Of a stretch of 48,392 bases of DNA, positions 9,625-19,129 are shown piece by piece (position 1 is the first letter of the stretch; each line of letters opens with the position of its first letter). Origin of the DNA: Deltaproteobacteria bacterium (GTDB lineage Bacteria; Myxococcota_A; Polyangia; Haliangiales; SHYZ01); the NCBI GenBank assembly GCA_016210055.1, contig JACQUZ010000137.1, positions 1 to 48,392 on the forward strand, read 5' to 3'. The notes under the pieces were generated by a model, which worked only from the letters and a program-made list of their open reading frames with translations, did no database searches and had not been told where the DNA came from. Both the position numbers and the translations under genes were made by a program.

Positions 9625-10825
9625 CCGCAATCACCCCCCTACGCGTCCCTACCTTGGTGAACGCCGCGATCGCCCGGTCCACGTGCTCCCTCGCATGAGC
9701 CGCCGAAAGCTGGACCCGGATGCGTGCCTGCCCCTTGGGTACGACCGGGTAGCTGAAGCCGATCACGTAGATCCCCTCTTCGAGAAGGTCCCGAGCGAAC
9801 TCCTGCGACAAGCGCGCGTCCCCGAGCATGATCGGGACGATGGGGTGGAACCCAGGCTTGATCTGGAAACCCGCGGCGGTCATTCCCTGGCGGAAACGGG
9901 CAGCGTTGTCCATGAGCCGGTCGCGAAGCTCCGTAGTCTGCGACAAGAGCTCGAGCACCTTGAGCGACGCACCGACGATCACGGGTGCGACGGTGTTTGA
10001 AAACAGGTACGGGCGGGAACGTTGGCGCAGGAGATCGATGATTTCTCGCCTTCCCGCGGTGAACCCCCCGGCGGCTCCCCCGAGAGCCTTGCCGAGTGTC
10101 GACGTGATGATGTCGACGCGCCCCATCACCCCGCAGTGCTCGTGGGTCCCCCTGCCTGTCTTGCCCATGAACCCGGTCGCGTGAGAATCATCGACCATCA
10201 CGAGCGCATCGTACTTCTCGGCAAGATCGCAGATGGTCTCGAGCTTGGCCACAAAGCCGTCCATGGAGAAGACGCCGTCGGTGGCGATGAGCCTCATGCG
10301 TCTCCCTTGCGTGGCCTTGAGGTGCCGTTCCAGCTCGTCCATGTCGCCGCTCGCGTAACGCAAGCGCTCCGCCTTGCACAGGCGGATCCCGTCGATGATC
10401 GACGCGTGGTTGAGCGCATCGGAGATGACCGCATCCTCCTCGCCGAGGATGGTCTCGAACAAGCCACCGTTCGCGTCGAAGCACGAAGAGTAAAGGATCG
10501 CGTCGTCGGCGCCAAGGAAGGTAGCGATCTTCTGTTCCAAGAGCTTGTGGAGATCCTGCGTCCCACAGATGAAGCGGACCGACGAAAGCCCATAGCCACG
10601 GGTTTCGAGCACCTCCCTGGCCGCGGAAAGCACATCGGGGTGCGACGACAGGCCAAGATAGTTGTTGGCGCAGAAATTGAGCACCCGAAGGCGAGCGTCC
10701 CCGCTGGCGACCTCGATCTCGGCCCCCTGCGGGGAGACGATGATCCGCTCGTCCTTGAAAAGCCCTGCCTCGGCGATCTCTGCCAGCGACTCTTGGAAGA
10801 CGCTCCTCGTCTTGTCCCCGAGCAT
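9620..10825 (-). CDS. kbl: 2-amino-3-ketobutyrate CoA ligase (glycine C-acetyltransferase)
   Basis: This PLP enzyme splits 2-amino-3-oxobutanoate with CoA into glycine and acetyl-CoA, the second step of threonine breakdown. The 401 residues are close to the usual ~398. The alpha-oxoamine synthase features are present: [16 protein letters not shown], the [14 protein letters not shown] block, [17 protein letters not shown], and the PLP-lysine region [13 protein letters not shown]. The ATG at 10825 overlaps the tdh stop by one base (TGATG), giving tight coupling; a GTG one codon earlier is possible. It follows tdh directly, as in the E. coli tdh-kbl arrangement but with the gene order reversed. 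Confidence 0.96.
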   Translation of the reverse strand: MLGDKTRSVFQESLAEIAEAGLFKDERIIVSPQGAEIEVASGDARLRVLNFCANNYLGLSSHPDVLSAAREVLETRGYGLSSVRFICGTQDLHKLLEQKIATFLGADDAILYSSCFDANGGLFETILGEEDAVISDALNHASIIDGIRLCKAERLRYASGDMDELERHLKATQGRRMRLIATDGVFSMDGFVAKLETICDLAEKYDALVMVDDSHATGFMGKTGRGTHEHCGVMGRVDIITSTLGKALGGAAGGFTAGRREIIDLLRQRSRPYLFSNTVAPVIVGASLKVLELLSQTTELRDRLMDNAARFRQGMTAAGFQIKPGFHPIVPIMLGDARLSQEFARDLLEEGIYVIGFSYPVVPKGQARIRVQLSAAHAREHVDRAIAAFTKVGTRRGVIAA

Positions 10826-11997
10826 CACTCGAACCTCAAGAGCACCTTCGGGAACTGCTGGATCTTTTCCTCGAACTTGTCGGCCTCAAAGCGCGGGAAG
10901 TCCGCGACCGTCCCCTCTCCCTTGTTCAAGATCACGCCGTAGATGAGGTCATGGATGTTGGGATCGCGGGATTCCAAGAGATTTCGCGTGATGTGCCAGG
11001 TCTCCCAGATCCTTCGCCCGACTACCGAGTGGAGCGAAATCCCATCCACGATGACGCGATCGAGATCTTCGATGATGGCATCCCCGCTCTTTAGGCCAAA
11101 CAGGATCACGTCGCCCCCGCGCCTGACCGCGGCAATGGCGTTGTTTACGCTGGCGTTCTGCCCGCTCATCTCGAGCGCTACGTCTACCCCCGTCCCCTCG
11201 GTAAGGCCCCGGATATTCTTGACGAGGTCGGGATCGTGCTCGTAGACGTCGCCGGCCGTGTTCGCGGGCACGAGCACCTGGTCCGCCCCGAGCTTCCTGG
11301 CCATCTCGATGTGGCTCGGCATGGGCTCGACACCAATCACCTGCCGAGCTCCCAGCGCCCGAGCCACCGCCACAGCAAAGAGACCGATGGTGCCGCAGCC
11401 GATGATCGCCACGCGCTTGCCCCGAAGATTCACCTTGGTGCACGCATGCACGGCGTTGCCAAAGGGCTCCTGCAAGGTCGCGACCTCGGGCCGAATCTTG
11501 CGGATGTCGGTGGGCCAGAGCATGCGCGCCGGAAGCTTGACGAGCTCGGCGAAGCAGCCGTCGGTGGATATCCCGATGATCTTGTTGTCCTCGCAAACGT
11601 GGGTGTCGCCGATGCGGCACTGATAGCAGGTGCCACAGATGATGTGAGACTCCGTGGAGACATGGTCTCCGGCCTTGAGCCCGAGCTCACGGGCCGCATG
11701 GGACCCCACGGCGACTACTTCGCCGAACAACTCATGGCCGACCACGCGGACCTGCTTGTTCTCGTGGTCCAAGGATTCGTAGATCATTTCCTTGAATGCC
11801 CGGCGGAACCAGATCCCTCGGTCAGATCCGCAGAACCCGGCGAATCGTGGCCGGATAAGCGCCATGTACCCGTCGCGATAGTCGGCCTTTTCGTCGAGGA
11901 TGGGGGATGGGACCTCTTCTTTCCTGAGCCCCCGGCTCTGCTCCCACGGATCTTTTTCCCGATCGTAGACCAGCGCCTGCATCGTCTCCGATGTCAT
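10825..11997 (-). CDS. tdh: L-threonine 3-dehydrogenase, zinc-dependent MDR family
   Basis: The enzyme oxidises L-threonine to 2-amino-3-oxobutanoate with NAD. The protein is about 390 residues. Visible zinc-enzyme features are the catalytic Cys in [15 protein letters not shown], the four structural cysteines in CGTCYQC...HVC and the Rossmann motif [11 protein letters not shown]. It is longer than E. coli Tdh (341), with an N-terminal extension and insert like those in MDR alcohol/threonine dehydrogenases, so substrate assignment rests largely on its coupling to kbl. The start is the ATG at 11997; the ATG at 11982 (MQALVYD) is an alternative. Confidence 0.9.
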   Translation of the reverse strand: MTSETMQALVYDREKDPWEQSRGLRKEEVPSPILDEKADYRDGYMALIRPRFAGFCGSDRGIWFRRAFKEMIYESLDHENKQVRVVGHELFGEVVAVGSHAARELGLKAGDHVSTESHIICGTCYQCRIGDTHVCEDNKIIGISTDGCFAELVKLPARMLWPTDIRKIRPEVATLQEPFGNAVHACTKVNLRGKRVAIIGCGTIGLFAVAVARALGARQVIGVEPMPSHIEMARKLGADQVLVPANTAGDVYEHDPDLVKNIRGLTEGTGVDVALEMSGQNASVNNAIAAVRRGGDVILFGLKSGDAIIEDLDRVIVDGISLHSVVGRRIWETWHITRNLLESRDPNIHDLIYGVILNKGEGTVADFPRFEADKFEEKIQQFPKVLLRFE

Positions 11998-12028
11998 GGC
12001 GCGGAACCCTACCACCTAGGAAGCGTCG

Positions 12029-12640
12029 TTACCAGCCTGCGCCGAGCGTCACGAGCATGTCAAAGTCGTAGGCCTTGTACTCGTAGTCAACACCGTCGCC
12101 CTCGTCGTCGTCGTCGTGAAACGCAAAAGGGGCCGCCAGCTGGAAGCCGAGCCCGAGCCCACCGATGCGAAAGAGGGCGCCCACTCCCGGTTCCAAGGCA
12201 AGGCCATAGTCGTCCTCCTCGTAGGTGGCACGAAAGCCAAGGAGCGACGCCGTGCCCTCGGCTCGGATCCAGTCCAGGCCGCCCGCGAGCCGAGCGAACA
12301 AGAGCGCGTTCTTGCCCACGGCCCCAAGGAGGCGAATTCCGGCTAGGAAGCGAAAGCGATGAATATCGACGTTGATGAGCGACGAATCGAGCTCGGTGTC
12401 CGACGGAGTCCAGTCGGCCCCGAGCTCGACGGCCAGCCGCGCGCTCTCGAAAACGCTCCCTCCAAAACCGCCAGCACGGAGTCCCAGCTTGTAGCGGGTG
12501 TCCACCACGTCGGCGTATCGGTCGTCGCCGATCGGAACCGCAGCCCCGGTAACCACCTCTAGGAACCCCTGCGCGTCCGCAGCTGGGGAAAGACCGAGCG
12601 AAAGAAAAGCCATCACGAAAGGCAAGAGGGCTCGCTTCAT
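12029..12640 (-). CDS. Putative outer-membrane beta-barrel protein
   Basis: A 203-residue protein with a clear signal peptide (MKRALLPFVMAFLSLGLSPAADAQ) and a body of alternating hydrophobic/polar strands, many Gly and aromatic residues (KLGLRAGGFGGSVFES, RFLAGIRLLG, GLALEPGVGALFRIGG), ending in a tryptophan typical of barrels. It contains acidic clusters near the end (HDDDDEGDGVDYEY), which could be a cation-binding loop. The ATG at 12640 was chosen for its signal peptide; the open frame upstream runs through the repeat. It lies 31 bp before tdh on the same strand, possibly by read-through only. No specific family is recognised. Confidence 0.72.
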   Translation of the reverse strand: MKRALLPFVMAFLSLGLSPAADAQGFLEVVTGAAVPIGDDRYADVVDTRYKLGLRAGGFGGSVFESARLAVELGADWTPSDTELDSSLINVDIHRFRFLAGIRLLGAVGKNALLFARLAGGLDWIRAEGTASLLGFRATYEEDDYGLALEPGVGALFRIGGLGLGFQLAAPFAFHDDDDEGDGVDYEYKAYDFDMLVTLGAGW

Positions 12641-12676
12641 GGTCCCCAATGTAATTGCCTGCCCGACGTAGTGCCA

Positions 12677-12758
12677 GTGGAGCTTTCCGAGCTTCTGCTG
12701 CCCGCCGATGATAGTCGGTGGAGCTTTCCGAGCTTCTGCTGCCCGCCGATGATAGTCG
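12677..12758. repeat. Tandem pair of 41-bp dispersed repeat units (copies 1-2)
   Basis: Two identical 41-base units (12677-12717 and 12718-12758) start GTGGAGCTTTCCGAGCTT and end CCGCCGATGATAGTCG; the first five bases of a third copy follow. Each unit is a slightly altered, two-base-longer version of the repeat at 23728 and 28566. The hairpin arms here are weakened (GTCGG instead of ATCGG). It lies between two divergent genes. Confidence 0.9.
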
Positions 12759-12801
12759 GTGGATTGCGCGGCGAAGTGATCCCGCCTACGCTCGTCCTGC
12801 C

Positions 12802-13605
12802 ATGGACGATTCTCACGAACAGCGCGTTGCCGCACGCAGGCGGGATCGAGAGGTGCGTCTCGCGGCCGAGGACGGCTGGCTCGCGGCAAGCGGGCTAACG
12901 TGGCTCGATTCAGGTCCGAACGACACGCCCATCGGCGTCATTCATGTGTCGGAGACCGGCACGACCCTCGAAGTGCCGGCCGGTCTTCCGGTTTCTTGCG
13001 ATGGGCAAGGCGTGACCCGCCTGGCCTTGCGCTCGGATGCCGAGCCCAACTCGCACCGCCTGAAGCTCGGCAAGAGGACTTTTCAGCTTCTTCGGCGGGG
13101 CGGCACCTTGGCGCTCAGGGAGTGGGACGCTGACAACCCATTTCGGCTCGCGTACCGCGGACTTTCCTATTTCCCGGTCGATCCAGCGTGGCGCGTTCAG
13201 GCGCGCCTCATCCGCCACGAAGTGCCGCGGCGACTCGAGCTGCCGTCCGTCCTGGGGACAATCGAGGAATTCTCATCGCCAGGCACTCTCTCGTTCCAAG
13301 CGCCCGGTGGGTTGGCCTGCACGCTCGAGCCGGTCCTAGACTCCGGCAAGCTACTCATCATCTTCGGCGACCAAACGAACAGCGACGAGACGTATGGGTC
13401 AGGTCGGTTTCTCCTCGCCGAGCTCCCCGATGACCTGCGCGGCGGACCGCAAGGGAGCGGGGACGTCGAGCTCGACTTCAACCTCGCGTACAACCCGCCC
13501 TGTGCGTTCACGCCTTACGCCACGTGCCCTTTGACTCCTCCTCAAAACCGCCTCCCCTTGCGCGTGGATGCGGGTGAAAAACGTCCAGCAACAGGTCATC
13601 CATGA
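12802..13605 (+). CDS. DUF1684 family protein
   Basis: A 267-residue protein of the DUF1684 family, whose function is unknown. Diagnostic blocks are the N-terminal GWLAASGLTWLDSGPN, the central LREWDADNPFRLAYRGLSYFP, and the C-terminal FNLAYNPPCAFTPYATCPL followed by PQNRLPLRVDAGEK. There is no signal peptide, so it is cytoplasmic. The ATG at 12802 fits the family N-terminus but has no Shine-Dalgarno sequence and lies within a 15-base sequence that also occurs next to the repeat at 28.6 kb. Its stop overlaps the start of the tRNA-editing gene by four bases (ATGA), so the two are co-translated. Confidence 0.86.
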   Translation: MDDSHEQRVAARRRDREVRLAAEDGWLAASGLTWLDSGPNDTPIGVIHVSETGTTLEVPAGLPVSCDGQGVTRLALRSDAEPNSHRLKLGKRTFQLLRRGGTLALREWDADNPFRLAYRGLSYFPVDPAWRVQARLIRHEVPRRLELPSVLGTIEEFSSPGTLSFQAPGGLACTLEPVLDSGKLLIIFGDQTNSDETYGSGRFLLAELPDDLRGGPQGSGDVELDFNLAYNPPCAFTPYATCPLTPPQNRLPLRVDAGEKRPATGHP

Positions 13606-14792
13606 ACGGAACCCCACGCCTTTACCATGAGGACTCATTCCTCCACGCTTTCGATGCCCGCGTTGTCGCCCATTCATCCTGGAACGGCGCGCCGTCGGTA
13701 ATTCTCGACCGGACGGCCTTCTATCCCGAATCCGGTGGGCAAATGGCCGACAAAGGGGCTCTCGCCGGCATTCCCGTTACGGACGTGCAGGAAGACGAAG
13801 CTGGAGCCATCCACCACGTGCTTTCCGGGCCGCTTCCGCCTGCGGGCGCCCACGTCCGAGGGGAAATCGAGCGCAGGCGCCGCCTCTTGCACATGGCCTT
13901 GCACACGGGGCAACACATGCTGTCCCGGGCGCTCCTCGACGTGGCCAGGGGGGAGACCGTGTCGTCGCGCCTCGGCGAGACGGCGTGCACGATCGACCTC
14001 GGCGTTGAAAAAATAGACGAGCGTGCCCTGGCCCGCGCCGAAGAGCTTTGCAACTCGATCATCGAAGACGATCTCGAAATCAGGGCCTTCTTTCCGACGG
14101 AGCTGGAGCTCAAGTCGCTTGCGCTCCGCCGCGAGCCCAAGGTCTCGGAGAACGTGAGGGTAGTGGCGATCGGTGACTTCGATGTTTCGCCCTGCGGGGG
14201 CACGCACTGCGGTCGCACGGCTCAGGTGGGGCTCCTTAGGGTGACGTCGCTCGAACGCTACAAGGGGAAGATCCGGGTCACCTTTGCCGCGGGGCGCCGT
14301 GCGTTCGAGGAGCTCACCGCGCATTCTGACGTGCTCCAGGCCCTGGGCCGAGAATTCACCTGCGGACCCACCGACGTCCCAAGCGCGGTGGACAAGCTCC
14401 GCCGCGAGCTCACCTTGGCACGTGAAGCCCTAGGGCACGCGAGGGCCGAGCTCGCGGAATCGTCGGCTGAGGAGCTCTGGGCCAAGGCCCAGGCTACGGA
14501 TTCGACCCGCGTGGTCGCCGTGTTCGAGGACGTCGACGTCCCTTTCTTGCGGGCAGTGGCGAAACGGATCACCGCGCGGGAACGGTCGGTGGTCCTCCTG
14601 GCGGCGACCACATCCGAGGGGGTTAAGGTCCTGTGCGGACGGGGTCCCGGGAGCGCGTTCGACTGCGGGGCGTTCGTTATGCAGGCTGCTCTCCGGACCG
14701 GCGGACGCGGTGGCGGAAAGCCCGAGGGAGCCGAAGGCAGGCTGCCTGTCGGGGTCGACTTTGCCAAGCTGGTCGTGGAGCTCTGCATCTAG
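13602..14792 (+). CDS. alaX: AlaX-type alanyl-tRNA editing protein with DHHA1 domain
   Basis: A free-standing editing protein that hydrolyses Ser or Gly wrongly attached to tRNA-Ala. The 396 residues resemble the editing half of alanyl-tRNA synthetase without its catalytic domain. The zinc site is intact: His101 and His105 in HTGQH, and Cys198 and His202 in CGGTH. The N-terminal half carries AFYPESGGQMADKG; a coiled segment (about 245-290) leads to a DHHA1-like domain that ends GGRGGGKPEGAEGRLP, the Gly-rich motif of that domain. This is the long AlaX class. It overlaps the DUF1684 gene by 4 bases. Confidence 0.92.
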   Translation: MNGTPRLYHEDSFLHAFDARVVAHSSWNGAPSVILDRTAFYPESGGQMADKGALAGIPVTDVQEDEAGAIHHVLSGPLPPAGAHVRGEIERRRRLLHMALHTGQHMLSRALLDVARGETVSSRLGETACTIDLGVEKIDERALARAEELCNSIIEDDLEIRAFFPTELELKSLALRREPKVSENVRVVAIGDFDVSPCGGTHCGRTAQVGLLRVTSLERYKGKIRVTFAAGRRAFEELTAHSDVLQALGREFTCGPTDVPSAVDKLRRELTLAREALGHARAELAESSAEELWAKAQATDSTRVVAVFEDVDVPFLRAVAKRITARERSVVLLAATTSEGVKVLCGRGPGSAFDCGAFVMQAALRTGGRGGGKPEGAEGRLPVGVDFAKLVVELCI

Positions 14793-14795
14793 GTC

Positions 14796-15848
14796 ATGGG
14801 CAAGCGTCGGCGCCTTGCGACGAGGAGCGCATGGGTCTACGCGTGCGTGCTGGTGCGCGAGTTCCGGTGGACCCTGGTTGTCCTGGGTATTGCCTTGGCC
14901 CTCGGCACGACGCTCTACGGCGTGACGCCGATCGCCGCTCTCGGGGGCCGGCCCGCTTCCCTTTTCACGTCGCTCTACGGCGCCTGGACCGCCCTCCTCG
15001 GAGAGCCGCTCTTCTCACCACCAGAGACCTGGTACTTGGCCTTCATGAACGGGTTCTACCCGCTCGTGGGAATTGCACTGATTGGCGAAGGAATCGTCCG
15101 CTTTGGGCTCCTCATGTTCTCCCGCCGCCAAGGCGAAAAGGAATGGATGAAAGCGATGGCAAAGGCGGTCCGCGACCACATCATTCTCTGTGGCATAGGT
15201 CACCTCGGCTTCCGAATTCTCGAGCGGCTCGTGCAGAACAAGCTCGACGTGGTGGTCATCGAGCGTGATTCGAGCTGCCGATTCCTAGCCCAAGCGAAGG
15301 CCACCGGAGTCCCCATCTTGATCCAGGACATGAAGGACGACCAGACGCTCGTCGAGGCTGGAATCACGCGGGCGCGTGCCATCGTCGTGGCGACGAACGA
15401 CGACATCGCGAACCTCGAGGTGGCGCTCGACGCCAAGCGGATGAACCCAGCCATACGCGTGATCATGCGCCTCTTCGACCAGCAGATTGCCGCCAAGATC
15501 AAGGACGCCTTCTGCATTGACGAGGCGTTTTCGGCATCGGCTGTGGCGGCGCCCGTAGTGGCGGCCATGGCCCTCGGCACGCGGGTCCTCTCGTCGTACG
15601 AGATCGACGGCGTGCCCCATGTCACGGCGGAAGTCGACGTGCATCAAGGGAGTCCGCTCGTTGGCAAGACCGTCGGTGCTGTGGAGCGGAGCGGGAGCAT
15701 TCGGGTCTTGTCCAAGAAGGGGGGCGGCGCAAGCGGGCCGGCCGCACCGGTTTTGCCAGACACGTTGCTCTGCGTCGGCGACATGCTGGTGGTGCACGCG
15801 ACCGCGGATGAGCTGGGGGCGGTGGCGATTGGGGGCGGCGCGGGGTAG
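14796..15848 (+). CDS. RCK (TrkA-N/TrkA-C) domain membrane protein lacking a canonical K+ filter
   Basis: A 350-residue protein with two or three hydrophobic segments (about 26-50 and 78-108), then a TrkA-N Rossmann domain opening IILCGIGHLGFRILERL (about 129-145), an acidic residue ending the second strand (VVVIERD) and a C-terminal TrkA-C domain (about 265-350). The arrangement is that of 2TM-RCK potassium channels such as MthK, but the pore segment between the helices has no TVGYGD-like filter; the region reads ETWYLAFMNGFYPLVG. It may be a nucleotide-sensing membrane protein rather than a K+ channel. It follows alaX by 3 bp. Confidence 0.83.
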   Translation: MGKRRRLATRSAWVYACVLVREFRWTLVVLGIALALGTTLYGVTPIAALGGRPASLFTSLYGAWTALLGEPLFSPPETWYLAFMNGFYPLVGIALIGEGIVRFGLLMFSRRQGEKEWMKAMAKAVRDHIILCGIGHLGFRILERLVQNKLDVVVIERDSSCRFLAQAKATGVPILIQDMKDDQTLVEAGITRARAIVVATNDDIANLEVALDAKRMNPAIRVIMRLFDQQIAAKIKDAFCIDEAFSASAVAAPVVAAMALGTRVLSSYEIDGVPHVTAEVDVHQGSPLVGKTVGAVERSGSIRVLSKKGGGASGPAAPVLPDTLLCVGDMLVVHATADELGAVAIGGGAG

Positions 15849-15886
15849 CCGAGTGCGGCCCCGCACCAAGGGTATAAAATGTTCAC

Positions 15887-18800
15887 ATGCCCCGAAGTGC
15901 CCGCTTAGCCCTGCTCCTTGCCACAGCAGCAGCGGCGACCTCGAACGGTTGTTCCGGGTGTTCCCAACAAGACAGCCCGACCCTCTCCCCTGTGCTTGAG
16001 GCCGTCGCCCCCCAACGTCTCGCGGCCTGGGGGTCGCGCGTGGTGCCCCTCCTCGCCGCTCCCGGCGCAAGTGGGCAGAAGCTCGCCTTCTGCAACCTCG
16101 ACGGCCCCGAATGGCTGTCACTCAAGACGCTGGGTCCCGATGATCTCGGCCGCTGGCAGGGAGAGCTCCGCATCAAGCCGCAAGGCCCAGGGCCAGGCAC
16201 CTACGTGGCCACCGTGCGCGTCCACGCGGGCGCAAGTTGCCCCGAGGCGCGATCCTTTGACGATGCCCAGGTGACGATCACGCTTACCTCACCTACCCCT
16301 TCGCTCGTCACCGACCTTGTCCCGGACAAGGGCGGCGAAGGCCCCTCCTCGCTGCGCGCAGCAGGCGGCCGGGTCTATTTCGTCCTCGAGGATCCAGACC
16401 TCGGGACCGAGCTCTGGCAGAGCGATGGAACAGAAGACGGCACGCACGTCGTCAGGGACATCGCGCCTGGCCCGAGCGGCTCGAACCCCGGGCTCCTGAT
16501 TCCCGGGGCGACCCTGCTCTACTTCCTCGCCGACGATGGCGAGCACGGCGAAAAGCTATGGCGCTCTGACGGTACCCACGAGGGGACGCGAATGATCCAA
16601 GCCCTACCGCTCACGCCTTGGGCACGGTTTGAGCCCGTCAAGGTGGTCTCCGACCGCTTGTACTTCTTCTTCGAGGACGAAGTGTACGGGGTCGAGCCGT
16701 GGGTCACCGACGGCACCGAAGCAGGCACCTTCATGCTCGAGGACATCAACCCGGGCGATTCCTGGTCCCTCGCCCCGCGGTGGGCGGCTTCCCTTGGTGA
16801 AAAGGTGGTGTTCTTCGCGCGTGACGACGACCATGGTGTCGAGGCCTGGGTCACAGACGGGACGCCCGAAGGAACGCAACGAATCTCCGACATGTTCTTG
16901 CGAGACGACATCCGCCCGTTCGTGGAAGTCCTTTGGGAGTCTGAGAAAGCTGACGACCTGTTCTATTACGTGGCCGAGACCGCGCTCTTTGGCCGCGAGC
17001 TCTTCCGCACCGATGGAACGCCCGAGGGGACCTTGCTCCTCGACATTGATCCTGGCGCCAGCGGCTCGGATCCAGGTTGGCTCGCCCCGCTCGGACGCCG
17101 CCTCGTGTTCGGCACCTCGAACGATAACCAGGTCATGGTGACCGACGGGACGCTCGAGGGAACAAAGCCGCTCGTCAAGGGCTGGCCCATCCAGACCACC
17201 GCGGGTCACGAGGTGGTCTTCTTCCTCATGGACGACGACGCGCGCGGAAGAGAGCTGTGGCGCACCGACGGCACTCCCAAAGGGACCTTCCTCGTTCGCG
17301 ACATCAACCCGAGCGGGGACTCCACCCCCTCGGTCTTTGACGTGCACCCCTCTCTCCTCGGCATGATCGGAACCAAGCTCCTCTTTGTCGCCAACGACGG
17401 CGTTTCAGGCAACGAGCCCTGGATCTCCGACGGCACCAAGGAGGGGACGATGCGCCTCTACGACATCAACCTTGGCCCTGGGGATTCATGGCGAAAGGGG
17501 AGCGACATGTCGCGCCCTACGTGGATACCGGATCAGCAGGGCGGCGCATTCTTTCTTGCCGACCACGGCTCGTGCGCCACTTGCACCAACGAACATGGCG
17601 ACCGAATGGGGTTCGAGCTCTGGCATACCGACGGGACCCCCGAAAAGACACGGCTGGTCGCGGACATCTTCAGTGGCAAGCGCAGCGCCTTCCACACGGA
17701 TAGTGGCATGGGGCTCGATGGCCAGGTGCTCGCAGGCAGCCTAATTTTCCGAGCCAACGACGGCACCGGGGCCAAGCTTTGGCGCTCGGACGGGACGTCA
17801 TCGGGCACGCGCGCGGTCCTCGCGGGTCGCGCCCCTGGGCAAGGAAGCGCTCCCCGTGAGCTCGTGCCCCTTGGGGAAAGGCTCGTCTTTTCCGCAGACC
17901 GTGACTGGTGGTCCTCTGGTCTCTACATCACCGATGGAACTCCCGAAGGCACAGACCTCCTCGCCTCGCTCCCCACCCGCGGCGCCACCTTCCTGCCCAC
18001 GGTCTTCCGCGAGCAGATCCTATTTCGTGGGTTCGATGAAGAACGTGGCAGCGAGCTCTGGGCCTCCGATGGTTCCCCAAGCGGCACGACGCTGCTCTTG
18101 GACTTGGAAGCGGGACCTTTCAGCGCCGCTCCCTGGGGGTTTGCCGAGGCGGGAGGCGAGCTGTTCTTCTTCGCCCTCTACCCGCGCGGCACGTACAGCC
18201 TTGACGGCGTGGGCCTGTGGAAGACCGACGGAACCACCTTGGGCACGTCACCGATCACGCCGCTCTTCTACTATAGTGGACCGTATCCATACGGGCTTTT
18301 TGGCGCCGGTTCGCGGGTCTTCTTTGAGTGCGACTCCTACGAGCTAACTGGCGAGCTTTGCGTCTCCGACGGAACGGCCGAAGGAACCCGCCTCATCTGG
18401 GACACTGCGCCGGGTGAGGTGTCAGGATCGCCGTCCTTCTTCCTTTCGAGCGGCGACCTCATGTACTTCATCGCCGCCTTGCACCTATGGCGCTCAGATG
18501 GCACCCCCGAGGGAACGCTCATGGTCGAGGACGTCTCTGCGAGCGGAGAGGACAGCGCGAGCTACACATTTGCCGCCCCGCGCCCACTCACCGCCGTGGG
18601 CGGCACCGTCTTCTTCGTCGCCGAAGACATGGTCCACGGCTACGAGCTCTGGAAGACCGACGGGACTTCGGCGGGTACCGTGCTGGTGAAAGACATCCAG
18701 CCTGGATTGCCAAGCGCCTTTTCGTACTACGCCCCGCGCCCCTTCGTGGCGTGGGACGGCACCCTCTACTTTGCCGCGGACGATGGCGAGCACGGCTCCG

Positions 18801-19111
18801 AGCTCTGGCGCTCGGACGGTACCGCCGAAGGGACCCAGCTTGTCCGGGACCTGGCCAAAGGCCCAACGGGCTCCAATCCGGACTGGCTCACCGTCGCCGA
18901 TGGCGCCCTCTACTTCGTGGCCGACGGCGGGAGCGGCGTCGAGCTCTGGCGCTCCGACGGCACCGCCGAAGGGACCCAGATCGTGGAAGATGTCGTCCCT
19001 GGAAACGGCGGTTCCGCGCCTGATCAGCTCGCCGAGGTTGGCGGTCACCTGTTCTTTGGGGCCTATCGATTCGACGTGGGTCGCGAGCTTTTTGCGCTCG
19101 AGCTGCGCTAA
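15887..19111 (+). CDS. Large ELWxxDGT-repeat lipoprotein
   Basis: A 1074-residue protein with an N-terminal lipoprotein signal (ALLLATAAAATSNGC) and about 18 copies of the ELWxxDGTxxGT motif, spaced about 50 residues (for example ELWRSDGTAEGT, EPWVTDGTEAGT, KLWRSDGTHEGT). The family (ELWxxDGT repeat) is frequent in myxobacteria and is expected to form beta-propeller or solenoid structures on the cell surface; its function is unknown. The last two repeats are near identical at DNA level, a sign of recent duplication. Cys pairs lie near residues 22-25 and at the CATC loop near 565. It ends 18 bp before the glycosyltransferase operon, so co-expression is possible. Confidence 0.92.
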   Translation: MPRSARLALLLATAAAATSNGCSGCSQQDSPTLSPVLEAVAPQRLAAWGSRVVPLLAAPGASGQKLAFCNLDGPEWLSLKTLGPDDLGRWQGELRIKPQGPGPGTYVATVRVHAGASCPEARSFDDAQVTITLTSPTPSLVTDLVPDKGGEGPSSLRAAGGRVYFVLEDPDLGTELWQSDGTEDGTHVVRDIAPGPSGSNPGLLIPGATLLYFLADDGEHGEKLWRSDGTHEGTRMIQALPLTPWARFEPVKVVSDRLYFFFEDEVYGVEPWVTDGTEAGTFMLEDINPGDSWSLAPRWAASLGEKVVFFARDDDHGVEAWVTDGTPEGTQRISDMFLRDDIRPFVEVLWESEKADDLFYYVAETALFGRELFRTDGTPEGTLLLDIDPGASGSDPGWLAPLGRRLVFGTSNDNQVMVTDGTLEGTKPLVKGWPIQTTAGHEVVFFLMDDDARGRELWRTDGTPKGTFLVRDINPSGDSTPSVFDVHPSLLGMIGTKLLFVANDGVSGNEPWISDGTKEGTMRLYDINLGPGDSWRKGSDMSRPTWIPDQQGGAFFLADHGSCATCTNEHGDRMGFELWHTDGTPEKTRLVADIFSGKRSAFHTDSGMGLDGQVLAGSLIFRANDGTGAKLWRSDGTSSGTRAVLAGRAPGQGSAPRELVPLGERLVFSADRDWWSSGLYITDGTPEGTDLLASLPTRGATFLPTVFREQILFRGFDEERGSELWASDGSPSGTTLLLDLEAGPFSAAPWGFAEAGGELFFFALYPRGTYSLDGVGLWKTDGTTLGTSPITPLFYYSGPYPYGLFGAGSRVFFECDSYELTGELCVSDGTAEGTRLIWDTAPGEVSGSPSFFLSSGDLMYFIAALHLWRSDGTPEGTLMVEDVSASGEDSASYTFAAPRPLTAVGGTVFFVAEDMVHGYELWKTDGTSAGTVLVKDIQPGLPSAFSYYAPRPFVAWDGTLYFAADDGEHGSELWRSDGTAEGTQLVRDLAKGPTGSNPDWLTVADGALYFVADGGSGVELWRSDGTAEGTQIVEDVVPGNGGSAPDQLAEVGGHLFFGAYRFDVGRELFALELR

Positions 19112-19129
19112 AATGCGGCCACGGCATTC

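Noticed and set aside
12677..12758. Tandem units as a CRISPR array
   Set aside because: Units are directly joined with no unique spacers, and no cas genes are present.
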